From: Utricularia gibba
Taxonomy: Eukaryota; Streptophyta; Magnoliopsida; Lamiales; Lentibulariaceae
DNA length: 64,000 nucleotides
Assembly: GCA_002189035.1 (NCBI GenBank)
Contig: NEEC01000009.1
Coordinates: 2,046,001-2,110,000, forward strand
Reading direction: 5' to 3'
In this document: one piece after another, positions 35,525 to 48,161 of the stretch
Numbering within the stretch: the stretch's first letter is position 1
Layout of the letters: each line of letters starts with the position of its first letter
Translations under genes and position numbers: made by a program
Notes under the pieces: model-generated
Databases searched by the model: none
The model's input: the letters and a program-made list of their open reading frames with translations, nothing else
Told to the model about the DNA's origin: nothing

Positions 35525-37880
35525 CTAACAGGGAAATACCCCTGTAAGCCGAATGTGGTCAAGAGTTCTCCTCAGGCCATACTTGAGAACTGCCTTGTTT
35601 CCTTGCTTGAAGCCTTCTCCATAAGCAGCAGAAGTGTCTGACTCAATCTGGTGTTTGAAGAAGGCACCAAGTTTTTTCTCAAACTCGGATCGTCTGCCCT
35701 TCTTTGACGATGATCCTGTTGAAGAAGAAGCCACGGATGAAGATGACGCAGCTGATGAAGAAGCTACACTGCTCCCGGCGACAGAAATCACTTCAGATTC
35801 CAACCACAGATGAGCCATCACTTGGCATATTCCTTCCTCCACTTCTGGTCTAAGATTTGGGTAGCCTGATAAAGGAATGATTTTCCTCTTCAACAAACAT
35901 GGAAACAACAGGATCAATGAAAAAACATCTCATATACCCTTTAGTCTTAGCCATGCATGCATCATCTCATGAGCCAAGATAGAGCCTGTTAACAGCCTGC
36001 AACCATGGAAGCTAAGTCATGAGCAGGCCCAGATGCGGTAGAAAATCTTCAACAACCAGAGGCATCATTATTACCTAGGGAGACCATACAAAATGAGAAT
36101 TGCTGTAACTTCACAGTGGCGGACAAGCATATAAGGCTCCGTGAACATATTCAGTATTCGGTATCCTCCAATTCTGGGACGCCTTGAAACCTTATGTTTT
36201 CAATGAAATACGAGAGTGAAGGTCACTCTAGCAGGGGTACAAGCTAAAATGCGTCAAGATGCAGCATGTAGAATGCAATACCATGCTGATGGTCCGTTCT
36301 TCCGACAGACAAATTCCCCTTGTCTCAGGCATGTGGTGATGACCCTGGAAATAGGCTTATGTCAGTAAGGGAAGCCACTTATTGAAGCATGACCACTAGC
36401 AAACACGTAGAGCTTACTTGTCTCTCCCCTTCCATGGCTTCGTTCAGGGCTTGTCTCTCAACTAGAAGCAATGGGATTTGCTGCTCCACCTTCATGTTTA
36501 AACCCTCGTAGAACTCTTGTATCTCAAGGTAAAGAGGTTGGCACTCGTGGGTATCCATTATGGACGAATCCAAGCACTCCAGGCAAAGCTTTCTTCCATC
36601 ATCAAGAATCAGATATTTGGTGTCCACTGGCTGCATCAGATTCATGCAAGAAATCAATGCATATTCGAAAGAAAGAAGAGATCTGAAGGAAATCTCTTTG
36701 CTCACCTCCATTCTTTCACAGCTGCAGCAGCGAGGTGTGCCATCGCGCTCATGTGAAGGACAATACTTCTGGTGCCAAAACGAGTGTGCTTTATATTCAA
36801 TGAGTCCAGCACCATTTGTTGGGATCTGCAAGGACATTAATATATGTGGAAGTTAGTTTTCCAGAAACATCACAAGGACTTCCATAATTTGCTTACAAAG
36901 TGTTTGCAAACATCGCATCTGGGATGATGCAGCTCCTTGTAGCACGATTTGTGGAAAGGAAGGCCATCAGACATAGAAAACTGTAACATAAAAGAAGCCC
37001 ATTCAAGCACTACAAAGAAAAAACTACATCAGAGTTCCATAAGATTGATCATAGATGGCACCTCTCGATCAGAAATCAAAAGATTGCAAGCATGGCAACG
37101 GAAGCACTCCGGATGCCAAACAGATCCCATGGTATCAAAATACCTTCCATACCCAATTTCGCCTTTGCAGGCAGCACAAATTCTGCAGAACAAATATCTT
37201 TTAAATCCAGAAGACAATATACCACATCTTATTCTAAAGGTCATATCTTTTTGTGTGGGTAATAAACATATCAGAGAATCAGCAAATGGTCTGAAGTACC
37301 TGTTTCCTGAAGGATTTAAGAACGGGAAGTGCGGTAAAAAATCTCTATAACCATAGTGAGGTGAATGGCGAGGAACTGATGGGGGAGAAGAGCTAATATT
37401 CCAACTTTCTTGGATAGCCCTGGCAAGCTGTTCATCCTCTTCCAAATGAGACTCGTTGCCTGCATAGGTCTTTTGCGTCAGGACAACAATTAAAAGTATT
37501 TTCAAGTTTCACCCAAATTCTACTATTTAACAAATGAAGATATGCAGTAAAAATCTGTAAAAACCACAACAAAGTCTTTTGTCTCGCAGACTTACTAACT
37601 ACTTTTTTCCCCGCAGCTTCTTCTTCAGCTATTGAAAGTGCAAGAGCCCTATTTAGCTCCTCCCCTTCAGGATCTGCCCACTGATCCTACAGTAAAAATT
37701 CCAAGCTATGATTTCACACTTAACCAAAGCCATCACAATAAAGGGAGCTGTAGAGGGAAGATCCATTACCATAGGAGTAGGCGGTGCTTCCCAGCCGGTA
37801 TAATCATCATATTTCCCATGAGATTGCCCTTTCAAAACTTGGTGATTGATACCCTCAAAAATACTTTCTAACCAAGTCAT
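35525..37880 (-). CDS. DAR1: DA1-related ubiquitin-dependent peptidase (DAR1)
   Basis: Eleven coding exons: 37770-37880, 37596-37686, 37300-37459, 37062-37182, 36897-36980, 36706-36825, 36418-36630, 36282-36344, 36075-36190, 35938-35996, 35525-35865; about 492 residues. UIM-like helices (EELNRALALSIAEEE and EDEQLARAIQESW), a LIM zinc domain (CAACKGEIGYG, WHPECFRCHAC), a second Cys-rich LIM-like region (CDVCKHF, CCSCERME) and the zinc peptidase site AHEMMHAW. The C-terminal GYPNLRPEVEEGICQV and LDHIRLTG blocks match DAR1 rather than DA1. Family members restrict organ growth by cleaving regulators after ubiquitin activation. The N terminus is shorter than the recalled Arabidopsis DAR1, lacking its long acidic UIM tract. 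SAW1 and DAR1 are neighbours in Arabidopsis too. Confidence 0.9.
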
Positions 37881-37900
37881 GATTCAAGCTTCTATCTCCT

Positions 37901-38800
37901 TCTGAGAGGAAAGGATTCAAGAGACGAACTAATGAAAACTAGTAATCTCAGACAAACCAACTAGAAGATAACGCAGTTTTGGCGAATCAATAAACAAAGG
38001 CACTTCATCAAACACCAAGAAATAACCCAACTAAGATTATCGCTACATGATGGGAGATGGTCTTTGGGAGATAAGATAGCTTCATACGAATCTTCCAAAG
38101 AACTGAATCTACAAACACAAAGCAAGGAATCTCACAGAATCGGGTCCCGAATGGAATCAAAACCACAACAAGATTCAGAAAACCTGATAAATAATGACAA
38201 CCTTCCCCACGCCCGGGCCGTGGTACTCGATCGATCGACCGATCACAAGTCACTTGCCCCAGTTATCCAGCGTCAACGAGAGGAAAGTTCTAGTGATGAG
38301 AAAAAGCCGGCAATTACTAGCTCCGGTGACATCAAAAAGCCATCTTTTTCCTAAGAAATGACGATCAAAAAAATAATGGAGCTAGCAAGGCTACCACCTT
38401 ACCTCAACCACAAAGATTTTATTACAATTTCCTTGAACGAGACGTTATTGCCCATTTTCCGCCATCAGTCAAGGAAATGTCCAACCCCACGTCCATCCAA
38501 TTCGCAAAACGTCCAACAGTCGGCTGTTTCTTCTCTTCAAATCTATCGTGTCTTTTTCCCCTCTTCGTCCTGGGCCCTAGAACCCACTAACGCAACCATC
38601 CCAACCAACGATAGATTGGAAACGATGGGTAAAGCAATCAGTCAACTGCATCCCATGCTACACAACTCCCATTAAAGGACTACACTAAAAGCGAGGGGGC
38701 GTGCGGGAAGTACAAGTAAAAGAGGATCTTTACCTGAAACCATTAATAACCTCGATGAGAGTATGTTTGTTTCTCCGATAGATAGAGCCGTCCATCTCCA
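37901..38800 (-). promoter_or_regulatory. Predicted DAR1 5'-UTR exon, intron and uORF
   Basis: A good donor (TTTCAG then GTAAAG, exon end 38734) and acceptor (CCTCTCAG, exon start 37901) would splice an upstream leader exon to the DAR1 start exon. An ATG at 38795 in that exon would read 23 codons across the junction and stop 16 nt before the DAR1 ATG. Inferred from splice sites only. Confidence 0.4.
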
Positions 38801-41800
38801 CTGGAATAAGTACAGTCTACATGAATTAAATAATTATTAGACCCAATTTTGGACCCAAAACGCAATTTTGGTATTGCTTGTGAATTCACTGTCTCCCCTT
38901 CCCAAAAATCAATTCTTGTAGACGGAAATAATTTTCGTTATGCAGATTCCCGGTCATCATCTGGCTTCGTCGATGGTACATTGACCGGCGGCAATGCCTA
39001 ATGTCCAAACGATTACAGATAGGAGGACGACGCCGATGAGGAGTAGCTGACGGCGACACAACGGGGGCAAATGGCGACGACATCAATGGGAGGGAGGAGG
39101 AGTTGATGATGCGAGATCGGATTTGGAGAAGATGGGGATATTATTGTAATCCTACACCACATTCATTACAACTTCAACCAACCAAACAAAACAAGCCCAT
39201 GAGTGCAAAAAAGTAAGTAGTCTTGTCATAAGTGGACCGAGCCGTTGTCCAATTCACGGCCCAAAAATAGAACGCCAACTGGGCCATAATAGCCCCAAGA
39301 GAAAAAGGAATACAAAACAAATGCACACCGACAATTTTTTATAAAGTTGGAAATTGATATTTTTTATGTATATTCTGTTATTTATTAAGAAAAATAGAAA
39401 AATATTCGTTATTCTGATTGGGGAAAAATCCCAAAAAGGCGTGTACACCTTTTTCAATTATTGAAATAAATATAATAATAAAAAAAGAAGAAGAAGAAGA
39501 GGTGCCCAACACCACACCACACCACACCCTGTGTAACAGAATACGTGGATAGCAAGAAGATATCCCGGAAATTAGGTCACACTGGGGGAGGTGGCGGGCC
39601 CCACGGGGGATGGCCACCAACAGTAACCGGACCCGACAAACGGGGCGCCCCACAGCGTGCGGCGAGGACACGTGTTCCTGGTGACACAATGGGGACCACA
39701 TGACCTCACGTGGCCGCGGTCACGCCCCCTCCTGCTGCCCTGGCCGGCCGTGTGGAGGACCACAACGGGAAGCCCCCCCTTCTCCGAGAAGCGGCAGCGC
39801 TCACCTCCTCCTCTCCTTGGCATTATTTCATTTCCCCCCACGTCCCTTTCTCCTCCTTTGGCCCGCCCCCACCCCCCTCATCACCACATGAGATAAAAAC
39901 GATAAATTATTTATCCATTCAATACTCCTCCTCTGCTCTGTAACAGTAAAACTGTGGAAACGCAGCCACGATGGGGAACTCAAACGGCTTAAAAAGGGGG
40001 AGATGTGGCCATTTTCGGTCGCCGTGCCGCCGGAGAGAAAGAGAGATTCAGTCGACCCTCCGCCCCGGGGTAAAAAAACCTAACTACTCAAGGAATATCT
40101 GTCCCAGGAATCCCAACAACCAAACCCTCTCCCCCTTCGTGTTATTCCGAAGGATGTGTGCGTGCATCTGATGTGGAAGGGGGGGCGATTGCCATGGGAA
40201 TGTTGGTAGTGGTAGCCGCACACGAAAGTGACCACGAATGAGAGAGCCATCACTGCGCAGTCATCCCTCATCTCTTCTATTTTAATGCCGAAATGAATGA
40301 GCTGGCATGCAGTGATTTTAGGTGAGCCGATGTGGGATGCACAGCCCATTGCAAGCAAGTGATTATTGATGGGAGGAGCATTTCTCCTTTCTCCTCCATC
40401 TCTCCGGATTTGCAGCGGCTAAATGGAGGAGAATGATGGTTTTGGCACAGAGTTAAGAGACACAGCTACCCGCATTTGGATTAGGAACAATAATGGACAG
40501 ACACGGAGACTAGTTTGGCTACTTCCACCGTTTTCACATTTATTTCACCACAGTCGACAAATCTCTACCAACCCCCTGTTTTAAAATTCGGTTCCAGTAG
40601 ATATCATTTCAGTTCCAAACCCCATCAATCTATACCTTATAGTTTGTTTCCATGTTGTAGTAAAAATATATCCAATTAATTGAATCTCAAATAAGGATTA
40701 ATCTGTGTTGATTCCTTGGAAGGGGGGAAAAATTGAATCTTGAATATGAATGTCCAAAAAAATTGGATCTTGAATTCTTTGTAGTTCAAACACTGCAAGT
40801 AAGATTCAATTTTACTGTATAACTTATGTAGAATAGAATTAATTTTTAATTATAAAATTTATTTTTTAAACAGTATAAGGTTATATTATAAAATTTAATA
40901 TATTTAATATGATGAGAATTCAGATGTATATCTTTTCAAGTTATGTAAAAAGTAAATAATATAATTTTTTATTTAATCATTAAAATATAGATTTAATAAA
41001 TTAAATTTAATTTAAAAATCTAAAATTTTATATTTTACTCTAAATATTATAAAATTAAACAGTATTAACTTAAAAATTTATATAATTAGAAGGGGGGCCT
41101 AAACCGACATGCCATGGACGTGAAAAACAGAAGCACGACAATAAAATTAAAAGTATATATAGGAAAAAGGAACACAGTTGAGTACGTGGACCAATCAGAA
41201 GCAACCATATACGATGGGATGGTGGGATGACGTTTCCGGCGTCCAAATTAAGCTAATTATTTGTATTATTGTTGTTAATCTTTTATTTGTATTCTCGTTG
41301 GCCGTGTCTCACAGCTCCAAGTGTCCATTTGGTTGGCATTTTCACATCATTAGGAGAAAGGCTCTTTTCATCTGCAAAAAGATTATATAATAAAAAATGA
41401 TTAATTCACTTATTTCCTTCCCTAATTTCTAATCAAGAGGAGTGGGTGGTTTGCAGCCCCCCAGAGTGGAATACTTTTTAAATTTATCTCATTAATTTCT
41501 TAAAATTAGTTCCGATTACGTCCCTATCAACCCTTCATTAGTGTTTTTATGACGTAAGCAAAAAGACACGAAAATGTCGTTTCTGTCCCCCGCCTTCAGA
41601 AATTTTGAAATGAAATGGAGAATACGCCCAAATGAACCTTACGCGTTGTAAAAGGGGATTTATGGTCGAAATGTCGTTTTTGCCCCTATGCCCTCAAGAG
41701 GAATTATATTATTTTCACATTTTTGTCAATTTAATTCAATATTATGGAATTTGGTCCCTCTTTATCTTTCAATGGGTTAGAAGGCGATAAACTAAAACGA

Positions 41801-43575
41801 GACAAAAGATATTTTCCCTTTTATAAAAAAATGCGCCCTAGGGTTTTGACATTTTGCACCTGGGAGCAGTGACGCTGATGATGATATCCCATAGGACCAA
41901 TAATGCGAAATAAAAATAAAAAAAGGCTACTCGATTATATTAACGACAATCTGTTTTCCGATCATCCTCCCCTTCCAACTCCTCCTCTCCACAAGGAAAA
42001 ACAGCTTCCCCGGAGGCCGTCTCCACCGTTGCTGGTGGCGGTTGCGGCCAAAATGCGCGTCCTCCGGCCGATGGCCACCCTCTACCCACCGGCGTTTCCC
42101 CCTTTTTAACTCCACAGCTACTTATAGTTTTGAGCATATATTAATCTTCTATATGATAAAAAATTATATTTAGGTATCAAATTAATTTTCTAATTTATGG
42201 CTTGAATAATAGTGAAATAAAATTCACATCTTAGTTTAGCTAATCTAATTATGTGAAAATATAATACTATTTTTTTATTATTAAACGTATAAATTTTTGA
42301 ATTGTAAGAAGATAGACAATGTTAATGTTGTAAGAATTATTTACCTAGGAATATTTTGATCATGTGATAAATAATATTTAGGGAATGTGCAAATTAACAT
42401 TTGCATATATTCAGTATTTAATTATTAGGAAATTTTAATGTAAATTACAATAATCAATATATTTAATGATTTAAATTAATATAACTAATTGATTAATAGA
42501 TTAATTATTTTAAAAAAATTATATAAAATAAATGATACTTACCTTTTTTAATTGAGATTATCTAATTTCTTTTACGTTTAAAAAAATAAAAAAAAATATA
42601 TAATAAATTAAAATATCCTATCAAAGGAGAAAAATTGCATTTGATATATTAAGAGGGAGGTTCACGACATACTCCAGTTCTCGTGATATGATAGGGAGAA
42701 CTAGAGGGTGGGGCGGGGGGATAAAGATGTAACTTCACTGAGGTGGTCCTATTTGGTGAGGGACAATGTTGTCATTTAGCAATAACATGATTAATGAATA
42801 TTTCAGGTCTGTTATCCTTGTCCTCAGCTGAATCAAGAAAGGGAAGTTTCTTTGGCCAAGTTGGCGAGGAAATGCATAAAAAAAACATTATTCAATCAAC
42901 CAAAAAAATAATCTATTTAATATTATAAATAATAAAAAAAGATCGGTGGAGACGAATAGCGACGTCTCCTCCTCCCTCGGCCCCCTTCTCTCCTTTCTTC
43001 TGAAACAGGAGGGGGAATCAAATTGAAAAGTTGAAATTCGTAAATATTGAACTCTTGCTTGCTGTCTGTACATATATTCTTCTGCCTGAGCATCATCATT
43101 ATGGTTTAGGGATTGGTTGGTGTTTGGGATGTTTTGATGCTAACCCAGAACCCGAGAGGAGAACCGACTTCTTTTTCTCGAAGGCGATTGCAGTAGAAAA
43201 GGAGAGAAAGAAAGAGAAAGGTGGACAGAGAGGAATTGAATTGGACGACTGGGAGGTACTACTACTACTGCTACTGTTGGATCCTCTTGTTTTCACTTTC
43301 AAGGGCTGCGTTGCGGGATCGTAGAAGCCAAGAAGACAACGATGTTGCTCCCTGGTACATACCAATGGCAACCTACAGCAGGTATGATGTCCTTCCTTTA
43401 CGTCAACTGCAATCGGATTTGGGAAAAGGGATGTCTTCTTCTTCTTCTTCTTGGGCTGCTGCTGCTGCGGCTGCTGTGCCTGCTGCTTCTTTCCCCTTTT
43501 TGACCTTCTTCTTTGGATTGTCAATGGATGTGCAGGAGGAAGTGAAGATGCCATGGAGAAGAGAGGGTTGGGGAT
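38801..43575. other. Gene-poor interval upstream of DAR1 and SAW
   Basis: Largest interval without a recognised gene. 40560-41100 and 42120-42650 are strongly AT-rich. 39540-39900 is a GC-rich island with two CACGTG sites (39669-39674, 39707-39712). A GAA run and an ACCAC repeat lie at 39487-39528, and a telo-box-like CTAGGGTTT at 41838-41846. 42950-43575 is probably the SAW 5' UTR. ORFs here are short and show no domain I recognise. Confidence 0.45.
39487..39528. repeat. (GAA)n and (ACCAC)n simple repeats
   Basis: Purine GAA run at 39487-39501 followed by ACCAC units at about 39510-39528. Confidence 0.75.
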
Positions 43576-43598
43576 ATGGGAATAGTGGCCGAGGTTAG
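43365..43598 (+). promoter_or_regulatory. Upstream ORF in SAW 5' leader
   Basis: 77-codon ORF starting at ATG 43365, with Ser and Ala homopolymer stretches, ending 23 nt inside the SAW ORF if 43576 is the start (or 28 nt before the alternative ATG at 43627). In either case it could reduce translation of the homeodomain protein. No homology evidence for the peptide. Confidence 0.4.
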
Positions 43599-46275
43599 AG
43601 ATTGCTTCTGCCATTCGTCTAGTTCTATGTCCCGGAATTACAATCAAGGTGTCTACGGCTTCGATCCGCCGTCTGCGGGCCGTCAGGCGCAGTTGGTGGG
43701 GATGGAGGAGGGTGGAGGGGGGATGCCGGTGTACGGAACCGGAGGTGGTGGTATGTTTCCGGAGATGTTTAGTTTTCAGCCCACTACGGCTACCGAGTTA
43801 CTGGAAAATCAGATTCTTCAGAGTTACGGGAATCCCAGAGTGCCCGCTACGGATTGGCTTTCTCATCAGCAACCGATGGTTGTCGGCGGCAGCGGCCGCG
43901 GTGGTTTGGGGAATTCGGGTGTGGATTCGGCCATGCACCTTTTTCTTATGAATCCGCACCAGCAAAAGTCTCCCTCTCCATCTCCGTCTTCTCCTCCTCC
44001 CCCTCCTCCTCCTCCGTCTGATGTTTTCAGTCAGTTCCCGTGGCTTTCTAGCGCCGCCGCCGCTGCGGGGGCCGGGGTCACTGCGGAAACTCAGGGTCTT
44101 TCGTTGTCGTTATCTTCGAACAAGGCGGAGGAGCTGTTTTATGTTTCAGGAGGTGGGCCGTACCAATTCAAGAACTTGATCGCCGACGGCGCCGGAGCCC
44201 TACAGTCCCACCATCATGCTGCTTCTTCTTCGTCCTCTTCTTCCTACGGTGCGTTGAATATGCTGAGGAACTCCAGATACGCTAAAGCTGCGCAAGAATT
44301 GCTCGAGGAGTTGTGCACCGTCGGTAAGAAAACCAAATCCCGCCAAAATAACAACATTCGGAGCGCCTCCGCCGATGCGGCCTTTCCCAAAGACACTCCT
44401 CCGACGTGCTCCGCCGCCGACCGCCTTGAGCATCATCGGAGAAAGGTCAAATTGACATCCATGCTGGACGAGGCATGTTCTCTCTTCCCTCCCATCCCTA
44501 ATTATCCTAATCATTCTCCTGCTTTATTTTTAGTAATATCAATCAACTCTCATCCTATTAAGTGTGAACTTATTTTGCGGCATGCAGGTAGAGAGAAGGT
44601 ACGGACGCTACTGCGAACAGATGCAGGCGGTGGTGAACTCCTTCGACATGGTGATGGGTTGCAAGGCGGCGGCGCCGTACACATCCCTAGCGCAAAGAGC
44701 AATGTCGCGGCATTTCCGTTCACTGAAGGATGCCATCGCCGGGCAGCTGAAACACAGTTGCGAGATGCTCGGAGAAAAAGAAACCCGCATCTCCAGCATC
44801 ACAAAGGGCGAGACGCCGCGCCTGAAAATCCTCGAACAGAGTCTCCGGCAACAACGAGCCTTCCACCAAATGGGAATGATGGAGCAAGAAGCCTGGCGCC
44901 CCCAACGTGGCCTACCCGAGAGATCCGTCAGCATTCTCAGAGCCTGGCTCTTCGAACATTTTCTCCATCCGTACGTCTCCTCTGCTCTTCCCTATCATTA
45001 AATTTCTAGAGTCTGGTCCAATTACTACTAAAAAAACATAACTAACAAGCCAATGATTATGCCTAACGAGGAGCCCCGTGAATTCTCAAACCCAGACAAA
45101 TTCAAACTATTTTATGTCTTAGAATATTGCCATGGAAGAACAAAAGCTACAAGTTCCTCTCGGTTTTGAAGCTTTTCATGGCTGCTTTCTTTTTCCCCTT
45201 TGTTTCTTGGTCGACTAAAGGCGTGGTCTCCTCCCATTCCAAAAGTTGTCCCAAATTTCTATCAGATTCCACTCAAATCATTCTCATTCTCATTCTCCTC
45301 CTGTACTTTTCCTCTTCACATCACAAATGTCTCCTTTGACCATCATATCTCACTGGGAATTCATTACCTTATAATCCAAACACTGTTTCTGACATCTGGT
45401 ATACTAGCTAGAAAGTTGAATAGTTTATGGGATGGATAGAAACACTGCTAAGTACCTTACCTTACAGTCATTTCCTGAGCATGCATGGGGGGGTTCCAGA
45501 TGATGCAAAGTGAAAAACAAAGGAAAAACAGGACAGTTAAATGATGTGTGAAAGAATATAAGCAATGGAGTACAATGAAGAAAGGCCTTTGCGTCGGTTT
45601 ATCTGATTTGGGAAAGAGGACTGTGAGTGTAACGCCACTGTCTTTTTCTTTCTGGTGATCTTTTTCCCAGGTATCCAAGCGACGCAGACAAGCATCTCCT
45701 AGCTAGACAGACGGGCCTCTCTAAAAACCAGGTACTGTAACTACTATTGTTCATTGGATTCTGAAGAACATACTGTTAGAAATACTGGAAAATGAAAAAA
45801 AAAAGATGTGGGTCATTATGAAACCAGGAAACAATTCCAGAATTTGCAGCTTTGCTACCCTTATGCTGTAGGGTTTACTGATTTGTGTGGGTAGAAATGA
45901 TGGGTCTACAGTTCTGGTGATTGATGAATTTGCAATGCTGTCCAGGTATCGAATTGGTTCATCAATGCGAGGGTCAGGTTGTGGAAGCCCATGGTAGAGC
46001 AAATGTACCAGCAGGAAGCCAAGGATGAAGAAGGTGATCGAGAAGAGAATAGCGGCGGCTCCGGCGCAACGCCGATGACCGTCTCGGCCTCGACTCCCTC
46101 GCAAACGAATACATCTGATAACCGTGAACCACCTGCGACGCCGACGAACGCTGATATCGAGTCCACCATGAAGAGATTCGGGATAAGCAGCGGCGGAGAC
46201 GTCTCGCTCACCCTAGGTCTACGGCACGCCGGCGGTGCGCCGGGGAGCACCAATTTCCCCCATGCTGGCCACTGA
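43576..46275 (+). CDS. BLH2/BLH4: BEL1-like homeodomain protein, SAWTOOTH type
   Basis: TALE transcription factor, about 556 residues, with the standard four-exon BELL layout: 43576-44472, 44588-44970, 45671-45731 (61 nt) and 45946-46275. I prefer the ATG at 43576 because MG...SSMS..Y matches the recalled SAW2 start; 43627 is the alternative. Features: ZIBEL motifs (GLSLSLSS and VSLTLGL), the SKY box ([17 protein letters not shown]), the BELL domain ([20 protein letters not shown]) and a three-residue-loop homeodomain ([31 protein letters not shown]). Poly-Ser, Pro and Ala tracts fill the N terminus. SAW1/SAW2 repress KNOX genes at leaf margins through BELL-KNOX dimers. Intron 1 has a GC donor (GAG then GCATGT, 44473). 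Confidence 0.92.
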
Positions 46276-48161
46276 AGTAAAAGACCATATATATATATAT
46301 TTTCTTTTGGGGGGAAATTGGATAATACTGCCCAAGCTTTTAATAATTTATGAAGAAAATACTGAATACCGAAATTTAAAATACTAATTTTTCTTTAATG
46401 CTGATTTCACATCCTAATTTGGTGCTCGAATATGTCAAATTTAAATTCAATAAAAATAATAATAATAAAACAATATTATCCACATTAAATTATAATATCA
46501 CATATATTATAAGTCCACATCATGTGTTATGAAGGCCACACACTAACTCATAAAATGCTAGTAGTCAACTAATCATCGAAATTTAAGGAGTATTTTGGAA
46601 AAATTTTAAAATTTATTTATACTTTTTAAAATTTAAAATAATTTTGTTCTATAATATTTTAATTATAAAAATAATTCTATCAAAAACAATTTTAAAATTA
46701 TAACTATAAAATTTATTTTTGAAAAAGTAATTAGTTGATTATTTTTACTTTTTATAGTTAATTTCCAAAAATATTTTTGAAAAATAAATACATATTTAAA
46801 AAATTTTACATAACATTACTTTAATCATTTTTTTCTGAAATTTGCTCCAAATTTCATTTTTTATATCAAATTCAAAGCGTAATATTATATTTTTTGCATT
46901 TTATCATTTTTAATTGAAAATTTACTGTTCTGGTATTAAAATAGCTGCACCCACAATCGTATTTTGCAGCATATTGAATATAATATAAAATTTAATTTTT
47001 TGGATTTGAAGGTTAAAATGTTTAAAAATTGGCTGAAAATATATGAAGGGTAATGTAGTAATTAATATATTAATTGTGCTTTGGCATTTTGGGGGGAGTG
47101 GGGGACGGAACCAATGCCTTTGTTCGCTTCGTGGACCAGACCAGACCTAGGGACGGTGTTGGAGTCTGGACCAGACCCTCGGATCCCGAACCTAACACGC
47201 GCAAACAAACATTAATGATTTTTTGCAGTTTATAATAATTGAAATTAAGCAAAAAATGAATGAAAATAATGAGAATATATATTTAATCATTTGGATCCAA
47301 ACAAGCGTGATCTGGGCCTGGGTCTTGGGTAGGATCCATTGGGGGCCCAGGAAAGGAACAGCGCGCGCTTTTTTAATCCATCACGAGAGACAGGATGGCG
47401 GATGTGTCGTTCCCCGGTGCCGCCGCGTACGGCCGAGGGAATGTTCGTCTCCGCCGCAGCTTGAAAATTCGGGCTGTCCGAAGGGAACTCCGCGGCTGAG
47501 GATCGTTCTCTCAATGCCTCCTCCTCGATCACGGCCATGTAAGATGTCCCCGGAGATGCAAGAAGAATCTCTCCTCTTCCGATTCGCACAAATAAGGGGA
47601 CAGAGGGCAACAGGTTCGATGTGAAGCGATGCAAGTTCCTGCAAAACTGATCAGATCATTGCCATCAGCCTCAGAAGCCATTTTCTTGCCAAGTGATCCC
47701 CTCAGGTCCGTATGTCCATCATCGAAATCAGCATCCCCTGCGTTCTTTCTTTTTATTTATTTGTTCATTCAGAATCTGGGCTGCACTTTTGCAGTGGGTC
47801 TTGATGATAATCAAGAGGAGAACGTTCCTTCGTCTGATTCATCACTGAAGGCATGCATTAGTCCTTGGTATGTACCCCACTGTTCTTGTTAGTTGGCTAT
47901 GGCAAAGTTGAACAAAAAACTTGAAAAAAGAAAGCGCACTAATTAATCCTCATACTCATCGATGTTCATTGACTTCAGGAATATCATCTATGTAACCTTC
48001 ATGAATGCCCCACGCTACAGCTTCAAAATGTTTATGTTGTGGGCATCTTTTCCCACTCCAAGACATGATTTTTATACCTTGTCTTCAACGTATGTAACCA
48101 AATAACACTACAAGAAGATGGCATTACAAGCAAACATGTTCCGCCCGCAGCATCTCCAAAC
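46276..48161. other. AT-rich spacer SAW/SUVR5
   Basis: Convergent 3' interval. 46300-47090 is strongly AT-rich, with an (AT)7 run at 46287-46300. 47330-47640 is GC-rich with overlapping short ORFs on both strands, none recognised. 47640-48120 may hold further 3' UTR or an unrecognised small gene. Confidence 0.4.
46287..46300. repeat. (AT)7 microsatellite
   Basis: Seven AT units just after the SAW stop codon, in its 3' UTR. Confidence 0.8.

Noticed and set aside
38064-38675. Two plus-strand ORFs upstream of DAR1
   Set aside because: They lie in the predicted DAR1 5'-UTR intron on the opposite strand and have no recognisable domain.
43099-43647. 182-codon minus-strand ORF with poly-Gln and poly-Lys
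   Set aside because: Antisense of the Ser/Ala-rich SAW leader and uORF; no domain and no splice context.
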